A program made the position numbers and the translations under genes. 6,719 nt of DNA. Origin: Candidatus Nanopelagicales bacterium (GTDB lineage Bacteria; Actinomycetota; Actinomycetes; S36-B12; UBA5976). The DNA is taken from assembly GCA_030831445.1 (NCBI GenBank), contig JAURLB010000189.1, positions 1-6,719 of the forward strand, given 5' to 3'. The notes under the pieces were generated by a model. That model was not told the origin of the DNA and did not search any database. It was given only the letters and a program-made list of their open reading frames with translations. Each line of letters starts with the position of its first letter. Position 1 is the stretch's first letter. Below are positions 1-5,180 of this stretch, in pieces.

Positions 1-277
1 AACGCACGCTGAACCAACTTATTCCGTGCACAACTCTATTTTTTATTGTGTAGCAAATATGCCAGGTGCAGTTCCACACACCTCAACGTACGCTTTGACA
101 AATGTGACACTTCCCTACGCAATTGCAATTGCTGACAAAGGTTGGCGTGCAGCGCTACGAGCCGATGAAGCCCTCGCAAAGGGTCTTAACACCTTTGGAG
201 GTCAATTGACGTATCAGGCTGTTGCTGAAGCTTTCAATCTACCATTTGTTGCGACAGAAAGTGTTTTGGTTGCTTGA
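1..277 (+). CDS. ald: Alanine dehydrogenase, C-terminal fragment (5' end outside window)
   Basis: This is the last 91 codons of an NAD-dependent L-alanine dehydrogenase, which interconverts L-alanine and pyruvate plus ammonia in the cytoplasm. The reading frame is open from base 2 (base 1 ends the previous codon) to the TGA at 275-277. The fragment contains the family block VANMPGAVPHTSTYALTN followed by a T-LPYA helix and the KGLNTFGGQLTYQAVAEAF end typical of Ald. The usual family length is about 370 residues, so roughly three quarters of the protein, including the catalytic His and Asp and most of the nucleotide-binding fold, lies to the left of the window. There is no sign of damage; the fragment is only cut by the window edge. 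The downstream xerD start overlaps its stop, suggesting co-transcription. The family assignment is secure from the C-terminal block alone. Confidence 0.95.
   Translation, partial: THAEPTYSVHNSIFYCVANMPGAVPHTSTYALTNVTLPYAIAIADKGWRAALRADEALAKGLNTFGGQLTYQAVAEAFNLPFVATESVLVA
256..261 (+). promoter_or_regulatory. Weak Shine-Dalgarno supporting the TTG start of xerD
   Basis: AGAAAG lies inside the end of ald, 8 nt before the TTG at 270. It is a poor match to AGGAGG but sits at the right distance, and the alternative start GTG 261 has nothing better. Translational coupling with ald probably contributes. Confidence 0.35.
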
Positions 278-1163
278 GAACTATATTCGCCGATATCTTC
301 AATATCTCAAGATTGAAAGACGGCTAAGCGCTAACACTATTACAGCATATGAGCGAGACTTAAATCGATTCATTACCTATTTACAAACCACAAGTGCGCG
401 GGACGTTAGTGGCCTATCGACTGAAATCATCCAAGAATTTCAGCCGTGGTTAAGTTCAACAACGCTTAGCGACAACAGTATTGCCCGCACACTCGCAAGC
501 GTTAGAGGCTTCCTGAATTTTCTATCGAACGAAGAGATATTACGAAGTGACATTGACATAATCTTCACTCCAACAAAGCTCGGGTTTCGTCTGCCGAAGG
601 CACTTAGTGTTGGTCAAACATTAAAACTTGTTGAGGTGCTGAGTCATTCGGAAGTGTTACTGGATATGAGAGATTACGCTTTAATTGAGTTTCTCTATTC
701 AACAGGTGCAAGAGTTTCTGAAGCTGTAACCCTCGACTTGAACCAAGTGAATTTTGATGAGAACGTTGTCGTGCTTACGGGCAAGGGGAATAAGACGAGA
801 CTCGTTCCACTGGGAAGTAAAGCAAAAGCTGCCCTTGAACGATATTTGGTACGAGCTCGGCCACATTTAATGAAGAGTCCAACTTCACGTGTATTTCTCA
901 ATAAGAGTGGAAAAGACTTGTCGCGCACGAGTGCTTTTAATGTCATTCAACGAGCGGCAAAGCTCTCCAACATTGACATCCCGGTGTCACCCCATACGTT
1001 GAGACATTGCTTTGCCACACATTTACTTGATGGCGGAGCGGATTTACGTGTTGTCCAAGAATTGCTCGGACATCAAAGTATTGCAACAACACAGATTTAC
1101 ACAAAGGTTTCCATGGAGAAGATCCGCGAAACGTATGCGCTCACTCATCCGCGCGCTCTGTAA
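270..1163 (+). CDS. xerD: Site-specific tyrosine recombinase XerD
   Basis: This recombinase acts with XerC at dif sites near the terminus to resolve chromosome dimers, normally activated by FtsK. From the TTG at 270 the protein is 297 residues, close to the E. coli XerD length. An N-terminal SAM-like core-binding domain (about 1-105, with LSANTITAYERDL) is followed by the catalytic domain. All active-site residues are visible: R148 (GARVSE), K172 (GKGNK), H242 and R245 (HTLRH), H268 (LLGH) and nucleophile Y277 (QIYTKVS). These positions match E. coli numbering within two residues. The frame is open back to 222, but the TTG at 270 aligns with the usual XerD N-terminus and has a weak AGAAAG at 256-261. 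GTG 261 is an alternative. It overlaps ald by 8 nt. The housekeeping context argues against a phage or island integrase; XerD rather than XerC is inferred from sequence and neighbourhood. Confidence 0.94.
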   Translation: MLENYIRRYLQYLKIERRLSANTITAYERDLNRFITYLQTTSARDVSGLSTEIIQEFQPWLSSTTLSDNSIARTLASVRGFLNFLSNEEILRSDIDIIFTPTKLGFRLPKALSVGQTLKLVEVLSHSEVLLDMRDYALIEFLYSTGARVSEAVTLDLNQVNFDENVVVLTGKGNKTRLVPLGSKAKAALERYLVRARPHLMKSPTSRVFLNKSGKDLSRTSAFNVIQRAAKLSNIDIPVSPHTLRHCFATHLLDGGADLRVVQELLGHQSIATTQIYTKVSMEKIRETYALTHPRAL

Positions 1164-1568
1164 CTAAAGTCCTTTGAGGCGGCGAACCAATATTGAATCG
1201 TTACCACGTGATTCAAGATCTGCGACTATGACAGCAATCGCTTCTCTCACAATTCGACCACGATCAACTGCCATGCCGTGAGTCGCACGTAGCGTCAGGC
1301 GGGCTTGTTCGAGTTCTAGAAGTTCATCTGGTGACACGTAGACCGTAATCTTTTCGTCGTGTCGAATTCGACCAGAAGGACCTTTGCCTGAACGGCGTCG
1401 TTTTTGAGAAATCGGGACAGGGCGAACGCCGGGAGACTGGATGTCTTCTATGTCGTCAACTTCAACGCTTTCAGTCGCTTGGGCAGGTGCAACTGGTTCG
1501 GGGCGTATTGGAGTTGCGGTCCTGCGAAATAATTCTTCTGCACCTGGAAGTGCGGGCCTTCTACTCAT
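1164..1568 (-). CDS. Small ribbon-helix-helix-like partner of an orphan ParA
   Basis: This is a 134-residue cytoplasmic protein of no established function. Residues 1-70 look disordered. They begin with a short conserved-looking peptide, LPGAEELFRRT at 7-17, then an acidic stretch at about 34-43 and a basic stretch (KRRRSGKG, 56-63). The C-terminal half reads as a ribbon-helix-helix fold: strand KITVYVS (73-79), helix 80-98 and helix 101-122 (DRGRIVREAIAVIVADLESRG). A basic end, ILVRRLKGL, follows. RHH proteins bind DNA as dimers through the strand, and plasmid ParA partners such as ParG and omega share this design of flexible tail plus RHH. I recall close relatives beside ParA in other actinobacteria. 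The gene starts 2 nt after the parA stop behind a good GGAAGG, so the two are clearly co-translated. It is most likely a DNA-binding adaptor and/or repressor of the parA operon. The existence of the gene is certain; the function is inference. Confidence 0.85.
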   Translation of the reverse strand: MSRRPALPGAEELFRRTATPIRPEPVAPAQATESVEVDDIEDIQSPGVRPVPISQKRRRSGKGPSGRIRHDEKITVYVSPDELLELEQARLTLRATHGMAVDRGRIVREAIAVIVADLESRGNDSILVRRLKGL

Positions 1569-1570
1569 GA

Positions 1571-2404
1571 CTATTTACCTTCCACTCGTTCAATAATTTC
1601 TGCTGCTGCTTTGCGATATGCAATAGCTGCATTACTATTTTTGGCGTACTCTGTAATGGGCTGCGCTTCAATTGTTGAATCGCTAACCTTTACTGTATCC
1701 GGGATTAACGTGTGAAACACTTGTTCGCCAAAACCGTCTACGATAAGTTCAAAAGTTTCACGATGGTGAAGAGACCGACCCACACGCGTTGCTAACAAGC
1801 CAAGAATTGAAAGTCCGGGATTTATCCTGCTTTGAGTTTTGTCTAACGTTTCCAACAGCAATCCAAGTCCTTTTAACGCATAGTATTCACACTGAACGGG
1901 GATTACGAGGTACTTGCTTGTTGCCAGTGCATTTATTGCTAAGAGGCCCAACGATGGTAAACAATCTATCAAGATGTAGTCATATTGATCGAGAATTGGC
2001 GACAGTGCGCGCTGCAAGGAAAACTCTCTACCTAAATCCTGAAAGAGCAAATTTTCCGCAGCAGATAACTGAATGTTCGCAGGAAGAAGATCAAGTCCAG
2101 AGACTCGTGTCTTAAGGATGACGTCGGTAGCTGGATTTTGTCCCAGTATGACTTCATACATCGACGGAGTGATGTCGTGATTTCCAGTTAAACCTACCGT
2201 CAGTGAACCTTGTGGATCAAAATCAACCACTAAAACTTTTCTTCCAGTGTCAGCTAATGCTGCACCGAGCGAAATAGTGGATGTTGTTTTACCTACTCCA
2301 CCCTTTTGATTAAAAATGGAAATAACAACTGCTGGTCCTAGTGTTTTTTTACTTTTCACGGGTTGAGGTTCGTAACTCAACCACTCATCCATATCAACAG
2401 TCAT
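1571..2404 (-). CDS. ParA/Soj-family chromosome-partitioning ATPase (orphan, next to scpAB)
   Basis: This is a 277-residue ParA/MinD-type ATPase of the small chromosomal class, with no N-terminal HTH domain. After a 25-residue leader come the deviant Walker A FNQKGGVGKTT (31-41, signature Lys34 and P-loop Lys39), the Walker A' VVDFDPQG (59-66) and Walker B ILIDCLPSL (144-152). The Soj-type C-terminal block IPDTVKVSDSTIEAQPITEY is also present. Such proteins dimerise with ATP, bind DNA non-specifically and are released by a partner that stimulates hydrolysis. There is no parB gene here; the only partner candidate is the RHH gene 2 nt downstream. The classical parA lies with parB near oriC, so this is a second, orphan copy. 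It is transcribed away from scpA. ATG 2404 is the first start; an in-frame ATG four codons later is possible. Neither has a strong Shine-Dalgarno. Confidence 0.93.
   Translation of the reverse strand: MTVDMDEWLSYEPQPVKSKKTLGPAVVISIFNQKGGVGKTTSTISLGAALADTGRKVLVVDFDPQGSLTVGLTGNHDITPSMYEVILGQNPATDVILKTRVSGLDLLPANIQLSAAENLLFQDLGREFSLQRALSPILDQYDYILIDCLPSLGLLAINALATSKYLVIPVQCEYYALKGLGLLLETLDKTQSRINPGLSILGLLATRVGRSLHHRETFELIVDGFGEQVFHTLIPDTVKVSDSTIEAQPITEYAKNSNAAIAYRKAAAEIIERVEGK
1578..1583 (-). promoter_or_regulatory. Shine-Dalgarno of the RHH gene inside the end of parA
   Basis: On the minus strand this reads GGAAGG, 9 nt before the ATG whose complement is at 1566-1568. It is one of the best ribosome-binding sites in the window and fixes the start of the small RHH gene. 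It lies within the last codons of parA, so the two genes are tightly linked in translation. Confidence 0.7.
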
Positions 2405-2413
2405 TTATCGACA
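2404..2413 (+). repeat. TTTATCGACA motif, copy 1, at the parA start codon
   Basis: The site lies directly upstream of, and overlaps by one base, the parA initiation codon (complement 2402-2404). Its extended 14-nt form (2403-2416) is identical to copy 3 at 4610-4623. With the flanking AA it forms an imperfect 12-bp palindrome centred on TCGA. A protein bound here would sit between the parA promoter and its coding region, so an operator role is plausible but unproven. Confidence 0.45.
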
Positions 2414-2506
2414 AAACCTTATCTCGCTATGTAGGTAACTTGATGTATCTCTGAGCAGACATTAGGTCTAAACCCTTGTTTCTGGCAAGTCCCCATTGAA
2501 AGTGAC

Positions 2507-2512
2507 TAATGT
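2507..2512 (+). promoter_or_regulatory. Candidate -10 element for leaderless scpA transcript
   Basis: TAATGT fits the actinobacterial TANNNT -10 pattern, with a TG two bases further upstream. It ends 6 nt before the GTG start of scpA, so transcription would begin at or next to the start codon. No Shine-Dalgarno precedes scpA and an in-frame TAA at 2507-2509 rules out an earlier start, so a leaderless mRNA is the simplest reading. No good -35 hexamer is seen. This 114-bp gap between divergent starts (2405-2518) must also hold the parA promoter, for which I see no clear hexamers. Confidence 0.4.
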
Positions 2513-2518
2513 TCGCCC

Positions 2519-3343
2519 GTGCTTGAACTAACTCTTGATGAGCAAAATACGGGTTTCCATGTGTCCCTAGACCAATTCCAAGGACCTTTTGACCTGCTGC
2601 TCAACCTCATTTCCAAGCACAAACTGGAAGTTACCGCGATTGCCCTTCATTCGGTGACAGACGAATTCATAAGCCACATTAGAGATCAGGGGGATGCTTG
2701 GAGCTTGGATGAAGCTACACAATTCCTGGTGATCGCAGCAACCCTTCTCGACCTCAAGGCAGCCCGTTTGCTGCCTTCTGGGGAAGTTGAGGACGAAGAA
2801 GATTTAGCAATTTTGGAGGCGCGAGACTTACTTTTTGCCCGGTTGTTGCAGTACAAAGCGTTTAAAGATGCATCGATGGTTCTTGCCGAAAGATATGAAA
2901 TTGCCTTCAGATCGCGTGCTCGAGATGCAAAATTACCCAAAGAATTCAGTGAAATACTGCCAAATCTAGTTATCAATATGTCGATAAATAGGCTAACCGC
3001 GATAGCGCAACGCTTATTCTTCCCTGCAATCAAACCACTTGTTTCGATCTCACATCTGCACAATCCAGCGGTTTCGGTTGCAGAGCAAGCCGCTGTAGTG
3101 ATCTCGCGCTTAAAAGAGAAGAAAGTCATGAGTTTCAGGTCGTTAATCAAAGATGCAGAGAATGTGATGGTAGTTGTGGCGCGTTTTCTGGCCATTCTGG
3201 AGCTGTACAAAGAGAGGCTAATAGGCTTTGAACAGAGCCAGCCACTGGGGGATTTGACAATCCGTTGGGCTGGAGGAGAGCGCAACCCAGAGTTACTCTC
3301 CAACGAGTTTGACGACCAGAATCAAGAGGCAAGTTTTGAATGA
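2519..3343 (+). CDS. scpA: Segregation and condensation protein A (SMC kleisin)
   Basis: ScpA is the kleisin that bridges the two heads of the SMC ATPase dimer and, with ScpB, forms the bacterial condensin that folds and separates sister chromosomes. The 274-residue product has the family N-terminus LDQFQGPFDLLLNLISKHKLEV (17-38), followed by TAIALHSVTDEFISHI. A central acidic linker (about 88-100) follows, and a winged-helix C-terminal domain that would contact the SMC head lies at about 185-250 (VMSFRSLIKDAENVMVVVARFLAILELYKERL). The length is normal. The start is GTG 2519, since an in-frame stop lies four codons upstream. A downstream GTG would remove little but has no better support. The last 8 nt overlap scpB, consistent with co-production of the two subunits. 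The SMC gene itself is not in this window. Confidence 0.95.
   Translation: MLELTLDEQNTGFHVSLDQFQGPFDLLLNLISKHKLEVTAIALHSVTDEFISHIRDQGDAWSLDEATQFLVIAATLLDLKAARLLPSGEVEDEEDLAILEARDLLFARLLQYKAFKDASMVLAERYEIAFRSRARDAKLPKEFSEILPNLVINMSINRLTAIAQRLFFPAIKPLVSISHLHNPAVSVAEQAAVVISRLKEKKVMSFRSLIKDAENVMVVVARFLAILELYKERLIGFEQSQPLGDLTIRWAGGERNPELLSNEFDDQNQEASFE
2979..2988 (-). repeat. TTTATCGACA motif, copy 2, inside scpA
   Basis: On the minus strand the site reads TATTTATCGACATATTG over 2974-2990. Its left 12 nt match copy 3 (4609-4620) and its right 12 nt (TATCGACATATT) match copy 4 (4684-4695). It lies in coding sequence (Asn-Met-Ser-Ile-Asn), so chance or codon constraint is possible, but it joins the two variants seen elsewhere. 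Confidence 0.35.
3324..3329 (+). promoter_or_regulatory. Shine-Dalgarno deciding the TTG start of scpB
   Basis: AAGAGG lies 6 nt before the TTG at 3336, within the end of scpA. It supports TTG 3336 over the longer frame opening at TTG 3309, which has no comparable site. The nearby ATGA at 3340-3343, which looks like a classic stop/start overlap, is in the wrong frame for scpB. Confidence 0.6.
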
Positions 3344-3863
3344 GATACAAAGGTTGCTGGAAGGCATCCTTTTCCTGGCAGACACCCCGCTATCGTTGGG
3401 TGAATTAAGTCTGGGAATAGGCCAATCCGAAGCCGAAATTGAGGCGGCTCTAGAGGAGTTGCAGAGACTTTATCAGGAGCGGGGGGTGAACCTCGTGAAA
3501 ATTGCCGGCGGATGGCGTTTTCAGACTGCAGCGGATCTGTTCGACCAACTCGAAACCTTCGTAAATGCAGGCAACATTGCGAAATTGACACCGGCTGCAC
3601 TCGAGACTCTTGCAGTGATCGCTTACAAACAGCCAGTATCAAGGAATCAAATCTCTGCCATCCGAGGTGTCAATGTGGAAAGCGTTATTCGCACTTTGGA
3701 ACAACGCGAATTGATTGAAGTTACAGAGATCGTTGATGGAAATCACCTGCTTGGAACAACTTCACTGTTTTTAGAGAAATTTGGACTGAATTCGTTAGGT
3801 GACTTACCACCTATTGCCGAATTTTTGCCCGATATTCAATCAGATTCTCTAGAAGTAGATTAA
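3336..3863 (+). CDS. scpB: Segregation and condensation protein B
   Basis: ScpB is the dimeric winged-helix subunit that binds ScpA and completes the SMC-ScpAB condensin. From TTG 3336 the protein is 175 residues. Two winged-helix domains are visible. The first is about 1-80 (RLLEGILFLADTPLSLGEL onward). The second is about 84-160, with the family signature LTPAALETLAVIAYKQPVSR (84-103) followed by RGVNVESVIRTLEQRELIE, and the end block GTTSLFLEKFGLNSLGDLPP (140-159). The final residues are acidic. The start was chosen because of the AAGAGG 6 nt upstream and because homologues begin close to the E-x-LLEGILF helix. TTG 3309 would add nine residues. It overlaps scpA by 8 nt and is followed 11 nt later by rluB, so all three form one operon. 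Confidence 0.95.
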   Translation: MNEIQRLLEGILFLADTPLSLGELSLGIGQSEAEIEAALEELQRLYQERGVNLVKIAGGWRFQTAADLFDQLETFVNAGNIAKLTPAALETLAVIAYKQPVSRNQISAIRGVNVESVIRTLEQRELIEVTEIVDGNHLLGTTSLFLEKFGLNSLGDLPPIAEFLPDIQSDSLEVD

Positions 3864-3874
3864 ACCTCAACTTT

Positions 3875-4594
3875 ATGGTCAATCAAGAAGAGCCAATTCG
3901 CCTACAAAAGATTCTTGCGCAGGCTGGCATTGGCAGTCGCAGAACGTGTGAGCTCTACATATCTGAAGGTCGCATAACTGTGAACGGCCAAATCGTGTCC
4001 GAATTGGGCGCCAGAGCACATTTGTCCGACAAAATTGAAGTCGACGGTATCCCAATCCTTACCCAAGACAAAGTCGTCTATGCACTGAACAAGCCTCTAG
4101 GAATGCTCACGGCTATGAATGACGAGCGGCTACCTAATGTAGGCGATCTCTGCCGCCATTTGCCGTATCGCTTGTTCCACGTGGGGAGACTGGATGCAGA
4201 TTCTGAGGGATTACTCATTCTGACCAATGATGGAGATCTTGCTCAAAAAATTAGCCACCCGAAACACGAGATCTCTAAAACCTACCAGTTGGAAATTGAA
4301 GGGCAGATTTCAGCTGGGGACAAGAATCACCTGCTCAGGGGCGTAGAACTTGAAGACGGCTCAATCCACCTGGATGCTCTGAAGATAAAGGCAACAAACG
4401 CTCAAACCTCTCTTATTGAAGTTCGAATTCATAGTGGTAGAAATCGTATTCTCAGACGGATGTTTGACTCCGTTGGACACCCTGTACGCCGCTTGATCAG
4501 GACAAGTATTGGGCACTTGGCGCTGGGTAATTTGAGACCGGGTGAGATGCGTCCCTTGACATTTCAAGAAATAGAAAAAATCTTCGAAAAATAA
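3875..4594 (+). CDS. rluB: 23S rRNA pseudouridine synthase, RsuA/RluB family
   Basis: This enzyme isomerises a specific uridine to pseudouridine in rRNA, probably in the peptidyl-transferase region of 23S (E. coli RluB modifies U2605). The 239-residue protein has an N-terminal S4 RNA-binding domain (about 8-55: IRLQKILAQAGIGSRR, then GRITVNGQIV). The catalytic domain follows, with NKPLG (72-76), the signature GRLDADSEGLL carrying catalytic Asp107, and the C-terminal GRNRILRRMFDSVGHPVRRL block. The length is normal for the family. The start at ATG 3875 leaves 11 nt after scpB and no clear Shine-Dalgarno. The scpA-scpB-rluB order is widespread in Gram-positive bacteria. Members of the RsuA/RluB/E/F group are hard to separate by sequence, so the exact target uridine is inferred from context. 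Confidence 0.93.
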   Translation: MVNQEEPIRLQKILAQAGIGSRRTCELYISEGRITVNGQIVSELGARAHLSDKIEVDGIPILTQDKVVYALNKPLGMLTAMNDERLPNVGDLCRHLPYRLFHVGRLDADSEGLLILTNDGDLAQKISHPKHEISKTYQLEIEGQISAGDKNHLLRGVELEDGSIHLDALKIKATNAQTSLIEVRIHSGRNRILRRMFDSVGHPVRRLIRTSIGHLALGNLRPGEMRPLTFQEIEKIFEK

Positions 4595-4610
4595 TTTATT
4601 ACTATTTATA

Positions 4611-4620
4611 TTTATCGACA
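4611..4620 (+). repeat. TTTATCGACA motif, copy 3, after rluB
   Basis: This copy lies 16 nt after the rluB stop. The 14 nt at 4610-4623 are identical to those at the parA start (2403-2416), and 4609-4620 match 12 nt of the copy in scpA. It forms an imperfect palindrome, TTTATCGACAAA. It differs from the DnaA box TTATCCACA at one position, which is an alternative reading. Confidence 0.45.
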
Positions 4621-4683
4621 AAAATTGTCCCATCAAATAAAGACTATTTATCTATAAATATCAATACATTTTGCCCTCGAATA

Positions 4684-4691
4684 TATCGACA
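4684..4691 (+). repeat. TATCGACA motif, copy 4 (short form)
   Basis: This is the eight-base core of the motif. The 12 nt at 4684-4695 (TATCGACATATT) are identical to the minus-strand copy in scpA. It is centred about 71 bp from copy 3, with the related TTTATCTATAAA (4647-4658) midway between them. Confidence 0.4.
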
Positions 4692-4767
4692 TATTAATAA
4701 AACCAGAATCCGAAGCTTGGTCGAATAGTGACTAATCTACTAATAACTATTTCTACATATATTTTTC

Positions 4768-4795
4768 TTGTTAAACCAATAATTCGAAATAGTGT
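4768..4795 (+). promoter_or_regulatory. Candidate promoter of aroH-tyrA
   Basis: TTGTTA (4768-4773) and TAGTGT (4790-4795) are separated by 16 nt and resemble -35 and -10 hexamers; TAGTGT fits TANNNT. Transcription would start near 4802, giving a leader of about 10 nt before the GTG of aroH that contains a GA-rich stretch (GAGAG). A TCGA-centred near-palindrome (4780-4791) overlaps the spacer and -10, where a repressor could act. The assignment rests on the hexamers alone. Confidence 0.4.
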
Positions 4796-4811
4796 TTGGT
4801 AGAGTGAGAGA

Positions 4812-5180
4812 GTGGATAGCAAAGTTCGTGGGATACGGGGTGCAATCAGGGTGGAATTTGACACCCCGGAGTTGATTCAGACCGCCACGTCTAAACTGCT
4901 CAAAGCCATGTTGGAATCGAACCACGTCATCCCTGAAGATGTTATTTCAGCTGTTTTCACCACGACCCCTGATCTCCATTCCAGTTTCCCCGCTGAAGCA
5001 GCACGGGGGCTCGGATTCTCAGACACGCCTTTGATATGTGCTCAGGAGATTGATGTTCCCGGAGCGCTTGGGCAAGTCATTCGAATTCTCTTGTGGGTGT
5101 ACTCGACCAAGGAAAAGTCTGCAATCCAACATGTGTATTTGGATGGGGCAGAGGTCCTAAGAAAAGATATTGCCCAATGA
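4812..5180 (+). CDS. aroH: Chorismate mutase, AroH class
   Basis: This enzyme catalyses the Claisen rearrangement of chorismate to prephenate, the committed step to tyrosine and phenylalanine. The 122-residue protein belongs to the trimeric AroH fold typified by B. subtilis, not the helical AroQ type. Active-site residues line up with B. subtilis within one or two positions: R9 (RGIRGA), F59 and R65 (HSSFPAEAAR), C76 and E79 (CAQE), R91 (VIRILL) and Y109 (HVYLDGAEVLR). GTG 4812 is the only usable start, because an in-frame TAG lies at 4800-4802; only a GA-rich stretch precedes it. Its stop overlaps the tyrA start as ATGA, so mutase and dehydrogenase are co-translated and act in sequence. Confidence 0.95.
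   Translation: MDSKVRGIRGAIRVEFDTPELIQTATSKLLKAMLESNHVIPEDVISAVFTTTPDLHSSFPAEAARGLGFSDTPLICAQEIDVPGALGQVIRILLWVYSTKEKSAIQHVYLDGAEVLRKDIAQ

Larger units (their letters stand above)
4595..4811. other. AT-rich non-coding gap upstream of aroH
   Basis: This 217-bp stretch has 58 G/C bases by hand count (about 27%), far below the flanking genes. It contains no ATG on the plus strand and no GC-rich hairpin, so no convincing terminator for rluB. The tetramer TCGA occurs five times (4615, 4677, 4686, 4721, 4784), about ten times the roughly 0.5 expected at this composition. AT-rich TCGA-centred near-palindromes lie at 4611-4622, 4682-4693 and 4780-4791, with a related TTTATCTATAAA at 4647-4658. It must carry the promoter of aroH-tyrA and probably its control region. 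A remnant of a lost gene or the edge of a past rearrangement are alternatives. Confidence 0.7.

Noticed and set aside
222..269. Upstream extension of xerD from TTG 222
   Set aside because: The 16 extra residues lie inside ald, are not part of the XerD N-terminus, and the catalytic residues match E. coli numbering when the start is at 270.
270..1163. XerD-like gene as integrase of a mobile element
   Set aside because: No attachment repeats, tRNA or phage genes nearby; flanked by conserved housekeeping genes and with XerD residue spacing.
1708..1720. Partial resemblance to the ParB site parS (GTGAAACA half)
   Set aside because: Only one half of the TGTTTCACGTGAAACA palindrome is present, it lies within parA coding sequence, and there is no ParB here.
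2686..3303. Long antisense frame opposite scpA (205 codons)
   Set aside because: It lacks any recognisable domain and its serine/arginine-rich composition is typical of a shadow of a real gene; scpA is fully accounted for.
4645..4660. Inverted repeat TATTTA-TCTA-TAAATA as a terminator of rluB
   Set aside because: The stem is six A/T pairs with no GC and no following T-run, too weak for an intrinsic terminator. It may instead be a variant of the TCGA-type motif.
2501..4736. Shared 10-mer AGTGACTAAT at 2501-2510 and 4727-4736
   Set aside because: About twenty 10-mer pairs are expected by chance in a window this size. It lies over the scpA -10 region, but the second copy is not positioned as a promoter for aroH.
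4595..4811. AT-rich gap as a replication origin
   Set aside because: No dnaA or dnaN neighbours and no exact TTATCCACA boxes; the motif differs at a core position.
5093..5176. Upstream extension of tyrA from 5093
   Set aside because: It lies wholly within aroH, and TyrA proteins begin at the Rossmann strand encoded directly after ATG 5177.
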